Positions 7,873 to 16,355 of a stretch of 64,000 bases of DNA are shown in pieces; position 1 is the stretch's first letter; every line of letters begins with the position of its first letter. The position numbers were made by a program, and so were the translations under genes. The stretch lies in contig NZ_JALKBD010000016.1 in NCBI RefSeq assembly GCF_023015905.1, positions 62,001-126,000 of the forward strand, written 5' to 3'. The DNA is from Arenibacter sp. F20364. Lineage in GTDB: Bacteria; Bacteroidota; Bacteroidia; Flavobacteriales; Flavobacteriaceae. The notes under the pieces are model-generated. The model did no database searches. It had not been told where the DNA came from and saw only the letters and a list, made by a program, of their open reading frames with translations.

Positions 7873-9279
7873 TTATTTCTTTTTAACTATTTGAGCCATC
7901 ATTTCAGCTTCGCATACCAATTTACTATTGGCATAGGCATAGGCCTGCATATGACATATACCTCTTCTTATCGGCGATATTAAACTGCAGTGGAAAATTA
8001 AAGTGTCTCCAGGAAGTACCTTTTGCTTAAACTTTACATTGTCGATCTTCATGAAAAGGGTAAGGTAATTCTCTGGGTCGGGAACGGTACTTAGTACCAA
8101 TATACCTCCAGTTTGTGCCATTGCTTCAACCTGAAGTACCCCCGGCATAACGGGAGCTCCAGGAAAATGACCTACGAAGAAAGGTTCGTTCATGGTCACA
8201 TTCTTCATTCCTACCACATGTTGATCGGACAGCTCCAATATTCTGTCTATAAGCAGGAAAGGAGGTCTGTGGGGCAACATGTCCATGATTTGATGTATAT
8301 CCATCAAAGGAGGCTTGCTTAAATCATATTGTGGTACATGATTCCTCTTTTCCATTTTAATGATTTTGGACAATTTTTTAGCGAACTGTGTGTTCACAAA
8401 ATGTCCTGGCTTATTGGCAATTACTTTCCCTCTGATTCTAGTTCCTGTCAAGGCCAGATCGCCAATAACATCAAGCAACTTGTGCCTAGCAGCTTCGTTG
8501 GGTTGGTGCAGGGTTAAATTATCCAATATCCCGTTGGGTTTTACCGATAATTTCTTCTTGTTAAAAGCTTTTTCCAGCTTTTTCATTGTTGAATCGGAAA
8601 TTTCTTTGTCTACATAAACAATGGCATTGTTTAAATCGCCACCTTTTATCAAGCCGTTTTCCAGCAGCATTTCCAGTTCATGTAAAAAACTAAAAGTTCT
8701 GGCATCCGCTATTTCCGACTTAAACTCACTTAAATTCTCTAAAGTGGCATTTTGGGTACCAAGCACTTTGGTACCAAAATCTACCATAGTGGTTACCTGA
8801 TAGCTATCCGCAGGGATAATAGTTATTTCACTACCGGTTTCCTCGTCTTTGTACGAAATAACGTCCTTAACTATAAATTCATCCCGCAAGGCATTCTGCT
8901 CAACGATACCCGCCTGTTCCAGGGCTTCAACGAAATATTTGGAAGACCCGTCCATTATTGGAGGTTCCGGGGCATTCAGCTCTATGAGGACATTGTCTAT
9001 TTCCAAACCTACCAAGGCAGCTAGAACATGCTCTGAAGTTTGAATCTTTACCCCGCGTTTTTCCAGATTTGTACCTCTTTGGGTATTTACCACATAATTG
9101 GCGTCGGCCTCTATGATAGGTTCACCTTCCAGATCCACACGTTTAAAAGCATATCCAAAATTTTCAGGGGCAGGAACAAACTTTAATGTTACGTTTTCCC
9201 CTGTGTGCAAACCTACACCCTTAAGTGTAATTTCTTTTGCAATTGTCCGTTGTTTTGTAGTTGTATTACTCACCGTCAA
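7873..9279 (-). CDS. lpxC-fabZ: Bifunctional UDP-3-O-acyl-GlcNAc deacetylase / 3-hydroxyacyl-ACP dehydratase
   Basis: This single 468-residue protein fuses LpxC (about 1-310) with FabZ (about 322-468). The LpxC half keeps the zinc ligands H84 (SEHVLAAL), H266 and D270 (RHKLLDVIGD) and the catalytic His near 293. The FabZ half has H371 in GHFPGAPVMPG and E385 in QVEAMAQTGG. The fusion is known in Bacteroidota and puts the committed lipid A step and a fatty-acid dehydratase, which compete for 3-hydroxyacyl-ACP, in one polypeptide. It overlaps lpxD by 4 bases and leads directly into lpxA. Confidence 0.95.
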   Translation of the reverse strand: MTVSNTTTKQRTIAKEITLKGVGLHTGENVTLKFVPAPENFGYAFKRVDLEGEPIIEADANYVVNTQRGTNLEKRGVKIQTSEHVLAALVGLEIDNVLIELNAPEPPIMDGSSKYFVEALEQAGIVEQNALRDEFIVKDVISYKDEETGSEITIIPADSYQVTTMVDFGTKVLGTQNATLENLSEFKSEIADARTFSFLHELEMLLENGLIKGGDLNNAIVYVDKEISDSTMKKLEKAFNKKKLSVKPNGILDNLTLHQPNEAARHKLLDVIGDLALTGTRIRGKVIANKPGHFVNTQFAKKLSKIIKMEKRNHVPQYDLSKPPLMDIHQIMDMLPHRPPFLLIDRILELSDQHVVGMKNVTMNEPFFVGHFPGAPVMPGVLQVEAMAQTGGILVLSTVPDPENYLTLFMKIDNVKFKQKVLPGDTLIFHCSLISPIRRGICHMQAYAYANSKLVCEAEMMAQIVKKK

Positions 9280-10292
9280 TCCTTTTTTTCAATGTGTTCT
9301 AATCTATTTACTATTTTGGGCAGATTTTTAAAATGTACGTAAGATTTATTGTAATCCCCATAATTCAATGCTGGGGAGCCCTGCAATATTTCATCATCCT
9401 TAACATTTCTTCCAATGCCGGATTGCGCCTGTATTTTTACTCTGTCGCCTATTATAATATGACCAACAATGCCTACCTGTCCACCAATTTTGCAGTGCTT
9501 TCCTATTTTGGTGGATCCCGCGATCCCTGTCTGCGCTGCAATTACAGTGTGCTCTCCAATTTCTACGTTGTGGGCTATCTGAATTTGATTGTCCAATTTA
9601 ACCCCTTTCCTTAAAATCGTTGAGCCCAAGGTGGCGCGATCAATGGTAGTACCCGCTCCTATATCAACATTATCCTCAAGAATTACATTTCCTGTCTGCG
9701 GCACGGTAATATATTCTCCGTTTTCACTAGGTGCAAAACCAAAGCCATCGGCACCCAAAACAACTCCGCTATGAACCACACAATTGTTGCCAATAAGGGT
9801 TTCGGAATAAATTTTGGCACCTGCAAAAATGACAACGTCATTGCCAATCGAGACATTATCGCCTATATAGACATTGGGATATATTTTTACATTATCCCCA
9901 ATTTTCACGTTATTCCCAAGATAGGAAAAAGCCCCTAAATAAAAATCCTTGCCATGAGTGGCGCTCTCCGCTCTAAACACAGGTTCCTCAATTCCTATTT
10001 TGTTGTTCTTGACCTGATTGTAATATTCCAAAAGTTTGGAAAAAGATTTGTAGGCATCATCCACCTTTATCAAGGTCGTTTCCAAATCATGATCGGGAAC
10101 AAAGTCCCTGTTTACAATTGTTACGGATGCTTTTGTAGTATAAATAAACGAGGTGTATTTTGGGTTGGCCAGAAATGTAAGTGCTCCTTTTTCACCTTCT
10201 TCGATCTTCGCCAATTTATGTACAGCTATTTCTGGATTGCCCTCCACATCCCCTTCCAATATACCCGCGATTTGGCTTGCTGTAAATATCAT
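9276..10292 (-). CDS. lpxD: UDP-3-O-(3-hydroxyacyl)glucosamine N-acyltransferase
   Basis: LpxD adds the second 3-hydroxyacyl chain to deacetylated UDP-3-O-acyl-glucosamine in lipid A synthesis. The 338-residue protein has an N-terminal uridine-binding domain (1-100), a hexapeptide beta-helix (110-300) and a C-terminal helix. The canonical motifs are present: ADGFGFAP (181-188) and the catalytic His H241 in QIQIAHNVEIG. It is the canonical LpxD of the two paralogues in this operon. Its stop overlaps the lpxC-fabZ start by 4 bases, so lpxD, lpxC-fabZ, lpxA and efp are likely one transcript. Confidence 0.93.
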   Translation of the reverse strand: MIFTASQIAGILEGDVEGNPEIAVHKLAKIEEGEKGALTFLANPKYTSFIYTTKASVTIVNRDFVPDHDLETTLIKVDDAYKSFSKLLEYYNQVKNNKIGIEEPVFRAESATHGKDFYLGAFSYLGNNVKIGDNVKIYPNVYIGDNVSIGNDVVIFAGAKIYSETLIGNNCVVHSGVVLGADGFGFAPSENGEYITVPQTGNVILEDNVDIGAGTTIDRATLGSTILRKGVKLDNQIQIAHNVEIGEHTVIAAQTGIAGSTKIGKHCKIGGQVGIVGHIIIGDRVKIQAQSGIGRNVKDDEILQGSPALNYGDYNKSYVHFKNLPKIVNRLEHIEKKD

Positions 10293-10315
10293 GTGGACAA
10301 AAGTAAGAAAAATAG

Positions 10316-11545
10316 TTAAACGGAAACTTTAGGATAGCACATATAATATTTGGTAACGGTTTTGGAAAGCGTTTTCAAATATTGTTGATCGGAGGCCTTG
10401 GCTACATCCGTAATTCTTCCATTCCCACGAAGAATGTTTATATTCTGACTTTTGGAGTTATAGGCTTGGTTTTTTATTTCCCCTGTAAATACAAAATATG
10501 CCGTTTCTTCATCCGTTAATCGATGTTCGTTTTTGAAGCTTAAAAAGTGTCTGTTCAGTTTGGCGTCATTAATGGGCTTGTTCTTGAGTTTTACGTGCAA
10601 TAGCCTACGATTAATGATCATCTTGCATAATTTGGATAATACAAAGTCGTCATGATCTTGCCAACTTTTGATGGCCGCCATAATATCAACATCATCCAAT
10701 TGGGCAAAAAGATCCAGTTTATCCTGGGAAAAATCCTCTTTTGGGATTTTGTTCTCCATGAAGAACTTTAGTGCTCCGTTAAATTGTATTTTTTCACCAT
10801 TGGCCAACAATTCCTTGGCCCTTTGTAATATTTTTATCAAAAGTTGTTCGGCTACCAATCCAGTTTTATGCAAATAAACCTGCCAGTACATAAAGCGTCT
10901 TGCCATTAGAAATTTCTCGACCGAGTATATCCCCTTCTCCTCCACCACCAACTCGCCATTGAGTACATTCAACATGGTCAGGAGCCTTTCGGAATTTATA
11001 TTTCCTTCCGCCACGCCAGTATAGAAACTATCCCTTTTTAAATAATCCATCCTGTCCATATCGAGTTGACTGGATACCAATTGGTTTAAAAATCTCTTGG
11101 GATATTGTCCTTTAAATATAGCAATGGCCGTGGATAATTTTCCTTTGTATTTTAGGTTAAGGGCTTCCATAAACAGTAAGGATATATGTTCATGATTTAC
11201 ACCCTCCACGATACTGTGCTCCATGGCATGCGAAAAAGGGCCGTGTCCTATATCATGTAATAATATGGCGCACAAAAGTCCCTCCTCTTCTTCTTTTGTA
11301 ATTTCGATGGACTTAAATCTCAGGACCTGAATGGCCTGTTGCATTAGATGCATACTTCCCAGGGCATGATGGAAACGAGTATGGTGTGCACCGGGATAAA
11401 CAAGATAGGATAACCCCATTTGGGAGATTCTCCTTAACCGCTGAAAATAGGGTTCGGCAATTAGATTAAAGATTAGTGCATTGGGTATTCCGATAAATCC
11501 GTAAATTGGATCATTGAAAATTTTGAGCTTATTTGATTTTATCAA
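10316..11545 (-). CDS. HD-domain phosphohydrolase (dNTPase/SAMHD1-like)
   Basis: This 409-residue cytoplasmic protein has a metal-dependent HD domain. His residues lie near 54-60 (HHTRFHHALGS), the HD pair is H97-D98 in LLHDIGHGPFSH, and a distal Asp lies in SQLDMDRMDYLKRD. This layout matches the deoxynucleoside triphosphate triphosphohydrolase superfamily. The substrate cannot be told from sequence, and the gene is often annotated only as an HD-domain protein. It is the first gene of the lipid A run (24-base gap to lpxD) and is divergent from porX with only 37 bases between the two start codons. Confidence 0.85.
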   Translation of the reverse strand: MIKSNKLKIFNDPIYGFIGIPNALIFNLIAEPYFQRLRRISQMGLSYLVYPGAHHTRFHHALGSMHLMQQAIQVLRFKSIEITKEEEEGLLCAILLHDIGHGPFSHAMEHSIVEGVNHEHISLLFMEALNLKYKGKLSTAIAIFKGQYPKRFLNQLVSSQLDMDRMDYLKRDSFYTGVAEGNINSERLLTMLNVLNGELVVEEKGIYSVEKFLMARRFMYWQVYLHKTGLVAEQLLIKILQRAKELLANGEKIQFNGALKFFMENKIPKEDFSQDKLDLFAQLDDVDIMAAIKSWQDHDDFVLSKLCKMIINRRLLHVKLKNKPINDAKLNRHFLSFKNEHRLTDEETAYFVFTGEIKNQAYNSKSQNINILRGNGRITDVAKASDQQYLKTLSKTVTKYYMCYPKVSV

Positions 11546-11582
11546 AACCAGAATTCTTTACGCAGGCAAATATAAGGACTAA

Positions 11583-13127
11583 ATGAACAAGATAACAATA
11601 CTTTGGGTAGATGATGAAATAGATTTATTAAAACCGCACATCTTATTTTTAGAGGGCAAAAATTATAAAGTTATTACATGTCTAAGTGGTCGGGAGGCAT
11701 TGGATGAGTTAAAGGAAACACATGTAGATATTGTTTTCTTGGATGAAAACATGCCCGGAATTTCCGGCTTGGAAACGTTGAACGAGATAAAGGTGATCAA
11801 TAATTCGCTGCCAGTGGTTATGATTACCAAGAGTGAGGAGGAATTGATTATGGAGGAGGCAATTGGTTCCAAAATAGCGGATTATTTAATAAAGCCGGTT
11901 AACCCCAATCAAATTCTATTATCACTAAAAAAGAATCTGGACCATTCACGTCTGGTCTCTGAAAAAACAACCGCAAACTATCAGCAGGAATTTCGGAAAA
12001 TTGCCATGGAACTGGCTATGGTAAACTGCTATGAGGAATGGGCGGAGCTCTACAAAAAACTGATTAGCTGGGAATTGAGATTGGAGGAAATAGAGGATTC
12101 TGGAATGTTTGAAATTTTGGAGTCCCAAAAAACAGAGGCTAACCAGCAATTCGGAAAATTTGTAGAAAAGAATTATCCCAGTTGGTTTAGTGACAAAGAC
12201 GGTCCCATTATGTCCCATACCCTGTTTGGGCAATTGATTAAACCGGAATTGAAGGACAATAAAACATTACTGGTGGTCATAGATAATTTGCGATATGATC
12301 AGTGGTTGGCTTTTGAAGAGACCTTGAACACTTTCTACAGGAAGAGAAAAGAGGTGCCGTACTTTAGTATTCTGCCAACGGCTACCCAATATGCAAGGAA
12401 TGCAATATTCTCTGGGCTTACCCCTTTGGATATGGAGAAGAAATATCCACAATGGTGGAAAAACGATACGGAGGAAGGAGGCAAAAATCTATTCGAGGCA
12501 GAATTTTTAGAGGCACAATTAAAGCGATTGGGACTGGATTTGAAGTGGGAATACCATAAAATAAGTAGCCTAAAACAGGGTAAGCACCTTTCCCAAAATT
12601 TTAGATCACAAAAAGACAATGATCTTACGGTCATAGTATACAACTTTGTGGATATGCTCTCCCATTCCAAAACGGAAATGGATGTAGTTAAGGAATTGGC
12701 CGCCAATGATAAAGCTTATCGTTCCCTGACACAGAGTTGGTTCAAGAACTCGCCGTTGCTGGAAATAATCCAGCAGGCACAGGGACTGGGATTAAAATTG
12801 ATCATTACTACCGACCACGGCACTATTAATGTTAAACAACCCTCGAAGGTAATAGGTGACAAGGAAACGAGTCTTAATTTACGCTACAAAACGGGAAGAA
12901 GCCTAACTTATGAGGAAAAGGATGTATTGGAAGCCAAAGATCCAAAGAAAATATTCTTGCCCAATATAAATGTGAGCAGTGTCTATATATTTGCCAAAAA
13001 CGATCTGTTTTTTGCTTATCCCAACAATTACAACCACTATGTTAGTTATTATAGGAATACGTATCAACATGGAGGGGTTTCTATGGAGGAAATGATAATT
13101 CCTTTTGTGGTTTTGGAACCAAGGTGA
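11583..13127 (+). CDS. porX: PorX-type response regulator with alkaline-phosphatase-like (PglZ) output domain
   Basis: PorX is the response regulator of the PorXY system, which controls type IX secretion and gliding genes in Bacteroidota. The 514-residue protein has a receiver domain (1-120) with acidic pocket D10/D11, phospho-acceptor D54 (FLDENMPG) and K103 in LIKPVN. A helical linker follows, then a PglZ/alkaline-phosphatase-superfamily domain (about 205-514). That domain has the metal-site segments VVIDNLRYDQW and ITTDHGTINVKQP and ends in HGGVSMEEMIIPFVVL. The sensor kinase PorY is not in the window. The length and both domains match the known PorX architecture. Confidence 0.93.
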   Translation: MNKITILWVDDEIDLLKPHILFLEGKNYKVITCLSGREALDELKETHVDIVFLDENMPGISGLETLNEIKVINNSLPVVMITKSEEELIMEEAIGSKIADYLIKPVNPNQILLSLKKNLDHSRLVSEKTTANYQQEFRKIAMELAMVNCYEEWAELYKKLISWELRLEEIEDSGMFEILESQKTEANQQFGKFVEKNYPSWFSDKDGPIMSHTLFGQLIKPELKDNKTLLVVIDNLRYDQWLAFEETLNTFYRKRKEVPYFSILPTATQYARNAIFSGLTPLDMEKKYPQWWKNDTEEGGKNLFEAEFLEAQLKRLGLDLKWEYHKISSLKQGKHLSQNFRSQKDNDLTVIVYNFVDMLSHSKTEMDVVKELAANDKAYRSLTQSWFKNSPLLEIIQQAQGLGLKLIITTDHGTINVKQPSKVIGDKETSLNLRYKTGRSLTYEEKDVLEAKDPKKIFLPNINVSSVYIFAKNDLFFAYPNNYNHYVSYYRNTYQHGGVSMEEMIIPFVVLEPR

Positions 13128-13282
13128 TTGGATTTATAGGGAGGAAACATAATACTTATGGGAATCTAGAGGGCTTAAAATATTTACTGGGTACCTTCCG
13201 CTCTCGGGGATAGTCCGTTTCAAGATTTTTTTTATTTAGTGGGCAATAGGTTTTAAATTGCGATTATTTTTAAAATTTTAAA

Positions 13283-13693
13283 ATGATCATTACCTACACT
13301 ATTGCCCAGATATCAGATGTGGCCAAACAGTTGATTGCCAATATTTCTTCAAAAACGCTGTGCTTTTATGGAGAGATGGGGGCCGGTAAAACTACGCTAA
13401 TAAAAGCCTTGGTAAAAGAATTGGAAGGTGGCGGTTCTACGAGCAGTCCAACTTTTGGCATTGTTAACGAGTATCATAGAAAAAATGGGGAGCTGTTGGG
13501 GTATCATTTTGATTTCTACCGTTTGAACGATGAATCGGAGGCTTGGGATCTGGGATTGGAAGAGTATTTGAATACCGATGCATGGATATTTATGGAATGG
13601 CCGGAAAAAATTGAAGGTTTGCTTCCGCAGACAACAACTAAGATTAAGATTGAAATTCTGGATGAAAAAACCAGGCAGCTATCTATTTTATGA
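13283..13693 (+). CDS. tsaE: tRNA threonylcarbamoyladenosine biosynthesis ATPase TsaE
   Basis: TsaE is the ATPase that supports TsaB/TsaD in making t6A37 of ANN-decoding tRNAs. The 136-residue protein carries the Walker A motif GEMGAGKTT (30-38), the segment SSPTFGIVNEY and the conserved end motif DAWIFMEWPEKI. It is the right length for the family. It follows porX by 155 bases on the same strand and is cytoplasmic. The gap between the two genes contains no recognisable signal. Confidence 0.94.
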   Translation: MIITYTIAQISDVAKQLIANISSKTLCFYGEMGAGKTTLIKALVKELEGGGSTSSPTFGIVNEYHRKNGELLGYHFDFYRLNDESEAWDLGLEEYLNTDAWIFMEWPEKIEGLLPQTTTKIKIEILDEKTRQLSIL

Positions 13694-13823
13694 CTTTAAT
13701 TGATTCATAATTTCGATTATAGGAATACGGAATTTTTTAAAATGAAATTTTTGCATCTGACAATTTTTTTAGATAAAATACATGATTTAATCGATGTTCG
13801 ACAGGCTATGTAAATTTTTTTTC

Positions 13824-13831
13824 TATTTTTG
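13824..13831 (+). promoter_or_regulatory. Bacteroidota -7 promoter element (TATTTTTG)
   Basis: TATTTTTG matches the Bacteroidota -7 consensus TAnnTTTG exactly and lies 43 bases upstream of the small lipoprotein start at 13874. No convincing -33 TTTG is seen at the usual distance, so the call is moderate. Confidence 0.45.
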
Positions 13832-13873
13832 TTTTTAAATTAAACCCTTTATCGAACCTAAAATTTAAAAACC

Positions 13874-14062
13874 ATGAAGATCAAAAAAACTTCCCTAAGC
13901 TTTGCTTTTGCGGCATGTATTGCATTAATGAGTTTTTCCTGTACCTCAACTAGCACAGCTGAAGACGATTCATTGTACGAACAGAATATTGATATATTAA
14001 AAATTAAGGTTCCGGCTAATGGAATAGATATATTAAAGATAAAAGTACCAAAGAACGGTTAG
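13874..14062 (+). CDS. Small lipoprotein with tandem IDILKIKVP repeats, function unknown
   Basis: This 62-residue protein has a lysine-rich start and a hydrophobic signal segment (about 8-22) ending at SFSC, so a lipid-anchored Cys23 is likely. After a short acidic spacer (AEDDSLYEQ) come two near-identical copies of NGIDILKIKVP at the C-terminus (about 38-47 and 50-59). The DNA repeats are similar but not identical, so the peptide seems conserved above the nucleotides. The gene has its own promoter-like element and is closed by a strong terminator (14083-14116), which makes it a monocistronic unit. I do not recognise a named family. It could be a secreted or processed peptide precursor, but that is inference. 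Confidence 0.75.
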   Translation: MKIKKTSLSFAFAACIALMSFSCTSTSTAEDDSLYEQNIDILKIKVPANGIDILKIKVPKNG

Positions 14063-14082
14063 GACATATTTTACATTTTTAG

Positions 14083-14116
14083 ATGGGTTTCTATATACTA
14101 GAAACCCATTTTTTTT
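14083..14116 (+). terminator. Strong intrinsic terminator after the small lipoprotein
   Basis: A perfect 10-bp stem (14083-14092 with 14100-14109, ATGGGTTTCT/AGAAACCCAT) with a 7-base loop is followed by a run of T residues. It lies 20 bases after the stop of the 62-residue lipoprotein gene. Confidence 0.9.
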
Positions 14117-14156
14117 GTTATTATAGGAGTAAAACAATTACCGTCTAAATTAAAAC

Positions 14157-14714
14157 ATGTTTAAACTGTTTCGTAACCCCGACCAAAGCAATAAGAAAAA
14201 GAAGTCGAGAAGTATTCTGATTGGAAGTATTGTAGCAGTTATTATAGCCCTAACGCCCTTAATATTTTATTCATATAAGTTTTTCCCTTCCGGTAGTACA
14301 TTGAATCTGTATTTCTTTACCTATGAAAGCAAATATCAGTTAAGTATTGTTACCGTAATGTGGCTGTTTATGGCCAAATTTGTGCCTTTAATGCTCTTGG
14401 TCCTATGGTTTTTTACCTGTAAACATTGGTGGTACCACGTGTTGTTGATTCCTATAGCCATGTACGTATTTCAGGTTGTTTCCTTAATTTATGAAGATCG
14501 ATTTATCGATGAAGTTGAAATATTTTGGTTGTTACCTATAATGACTGTAGTAATACCCTTTGTTTATTTTATTCGTTTAAAGTTGTTTGACAAGCATGTT
14601 CTTGGCATTGATCTGGAGGCAATGGACCGGGAATTGAAGGCCTATAAAGAAAAAGAATTTAACGAAAAGGACCGACTTCAAAAAGAAGAAATGGCAAAAG
14701 AAAAATTATTGTAA
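14157..14714 (+). CDS. Uncharacterised inner-membrane protein with about four helices
   Basis: This 185-residue protein has a basic N-terminus (SNKKKKSR), then about four hydrophobic helices near residues 22-42, 63-83, 88-108 and 120-140. A long charged, probably coiled tail follows (about 150-185, rich in Glu and Lys). I do not recognise a family or catalytic motif. It stands alone between the terminator at 14116 and the alanine dehydrogenase gene 57 bases downstream on the same strand. Positioning of the tail in the cytoplasm is inferred from its charge. A role in envelope or stress physiology would be a guess. Confidence 0.75.
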   Translation: MFKLFRNPDQSNKKKKSRSILIGSIVAVIIALTPLIFYSYKFFPSGSTLNLYFFTYESKYQLSIVTVMWLFMAKFVPLMLLVLWFFTCKHWWYHVLLIPIAMYVFQVVSLIYEDRFIDEVEIFWLLPIMTVVIPFVYFIRLKLFDKHVLGIDLEAMDRELKAYKEKEFNEKDRLQKEEMAKEKLL

Positions 14715-14771
14715 TTTTGACTTTAGGTAGTTTCGATATATATCGGATTATATCTGTCAGATTTACACCAT

Positions 14772-15971
14772 ATGAGCCAACATTCCTCACCGTTTAGCAA
14801 GCAGCAATTGTTGCCCCAAGAAGAAACTTTGGAAATCCTGAGACAAAAAGGAGAGCTTTTTATAGGTATTCCAAAGGAAAACCAATATCAAGAAAAGCGA
14901 ATTTGTCTTACCCCGGATGCCGTAAATGCAATTACGGCCAATGGACATAGGATTCTAATTGAATCGGGTGCTGGCGATGGTGCCAATTATTCCGATGTGG
15001 ATTACACCAATGCCGGGGCCGAAATAACACGGGATACCAAAAAAGTTTTTGCCTGTCCCATAATTCTAAAGGTAGAGCCGGCAACCTTACAGGAGATACA
15101 GTTTATTAATCCACAATCTACCATTATTTCTGCCCTTCAGATCAAGACCCAAACTAAGAAGTATTTTGAGGAATTGGCCAAAAAGAGGATTACTGCTATA
15201 GCGTTCGAATATATCAGGGACGACGATGGTAAATATCCGGCAGTGCGCTCCTTAAGTGAAATTGCAGGTATATCTTCTGTATTGATCGCCTCTGAAATAA
15301 TGGCAGCCACCAATAAAGGCAATGGCCTTATGTTCGGAAATATTAGCGGTGTTCCCCCCGTTGAGGTTGTTATTATCGGCGCAGGCACCGTTGGGGAATT
15401 TGCGGCAAGATCTGCTATAGGATTGGGAGCCAATGTAAAGGTCTTTGATAATTCCATTACTAAATTACGGAGTATACAGACCAATTTAAGACAGACCGTT
15501 TACACCTCTACCATTCAGCCCAAAAATTTATTGAAGGCGTTAAAACGTTGCGATGTGGCCATTGGTGCTACCCGTGGCAAGGACCGTTCCCCTGTTGTGG
15601 TTACCACTACCATGATGGAGCAAATGAAGAAAGGGGCAGTAATTATCGACGTTAGTATTGATATGGGCGGCTGTTTTGAATCTAGTGAAATTACTACCCA
15701 CGACAAACCGATAAAAGTCAAAAATGGCGTACTGCATTATGGGGTGCCCAATATTCCGTCTAGATATCCTAAAACGGCCTCCATTTCCATAAGTAATATT
15801 TTTACCCCTTATTTATTGAAAATTGGGGAAGATGGCGGTTTTGAAAATGCATTGCGATTTGATAAGGGTCTGCGCAGCGGTCTATACCTTTACCACGGTA
15901 TTTTGACCAATAAATCTGTTGGAGAGTGGTTCGACCTCTCGTACAGCGATATTAATTTTCTTATTTTTTAA
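14772..15971 (+). CDS. ald: Alanine dehydrogenase
   Basis: This NAD-dependent enzyme interconverts L-alanine with pyruvate and ammonia. At 399 residues it is about 25-30 longer than the common form, because of an N-terminal extension that starts MSQHSSPFSKQQLLPQEE. The AlaDH/PNT N-terminal domain begins at ELFIGIPKENQYQEKRI. The Rossmann fold carries VVIIGAGTVGEFAARSAIGL, and IIDVSIDMGGCFESS follows as in the family. A transhydrogenase alpha subunit is excluded by the lack of the membrane-linked partner and by the C-terminal domain. It is followed after 3 bases by a small membrane-protein gene. Confidence 0.9.
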   Translation: MSQHSSPFSKQQLLPQEETLEILRQKGELFIGIPKENQYQEKRICLTPDAVNAITANGHRILIESGAGDGANYSDVDYTNAGAEITRDTKKVFACPIILKVEPATLQEIQFINPQSTIISALQIKTQTKKYFEELAKKRITAIAFEYIRDDDGKYPAVRSLSEIAGISSVLIASEIMAATNKGNGLMFGNISGVPPVEVVIIGAGTVGEFAARSAIGLGANVKVFDNSITKLRSIQTNLRQTVYTSTIQPKNLLKALKRCDVAIGATRGKDRSPVVVTTTMMEQMKKGAVIIDVSIDMGGCFESSEITTHDKPIKVKNGVLHYGVPNIPSRYPKTASISISNIFTPYLLKIGEDGGFENALRFDKGLRSGLYLYHGILTNKSVGEWFDLSYSDINFLIF

Positions 15972-15974
15972 TTT

Positions 15975-16355
15975 ATGGCATTTTTAAAGCGTTTGGGCTT
16001 CTTTCTTTTTGGATTATCTATTGGTTTGGTTTTTTTGACGATTTTTTTAAAGAAAAAATCCGAGGAAACGGGTACCGAATTTTGCTATTTCCCTAACTGT
16101 AGGACACTAAAGGACATTAGGGCCAAGCAAATATCCTATTCTGAAGGTATTGTCCAGCTAATCGGTAGAAAGGAATTGGACAGTACCGATATAAACGGTT
16201 TTCTATATAATGGGGAGGTGGACTTTGGAAAGAGCGAAACCAAGACCAAGCCCTGTAAAACCTATTATATTGAAGGTGTGGTAAAGGATAAAGCGGCAAT
16301 CCTGAAAGTGAAAAATTGTTCAGAAAAGGCTGTTATAGAGAGTATCTCTTTCTAA
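15975..16355 (+). CDS. Small membrane-anchored protein, DUF4258-like
   Basis: This 126-residue protein has one N-terminal membrane helix (about 5-25), a Cys-containing segment FCYFPNCRTLKDIR, and a small alpha/beta domain that ends in CSEKAVIESISF. The middle part resembles the DUF4258 fold, a BECR/toxin-like small domain, but I hold that assignment loosely. It starts 3 bases after the alanine dehydrogenase stop and is almost certainly cotranscribed with it. Its 3' end overlaps the convergent proline dehydrogenase gene by 4 bases. The function is unknown. Confidence 0.75.
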   Translation: MAFLKRLGFFLFGLSIGLVFLTIFLKKKSEETGTEFCYFPNCRTLKDIRAKQISYSEGIVQLIGRKELDSTDINGFLYNGEVDFGKSETKTKPCKTYYIEGVVKDKAAILKVKNCSEKAVIESISF

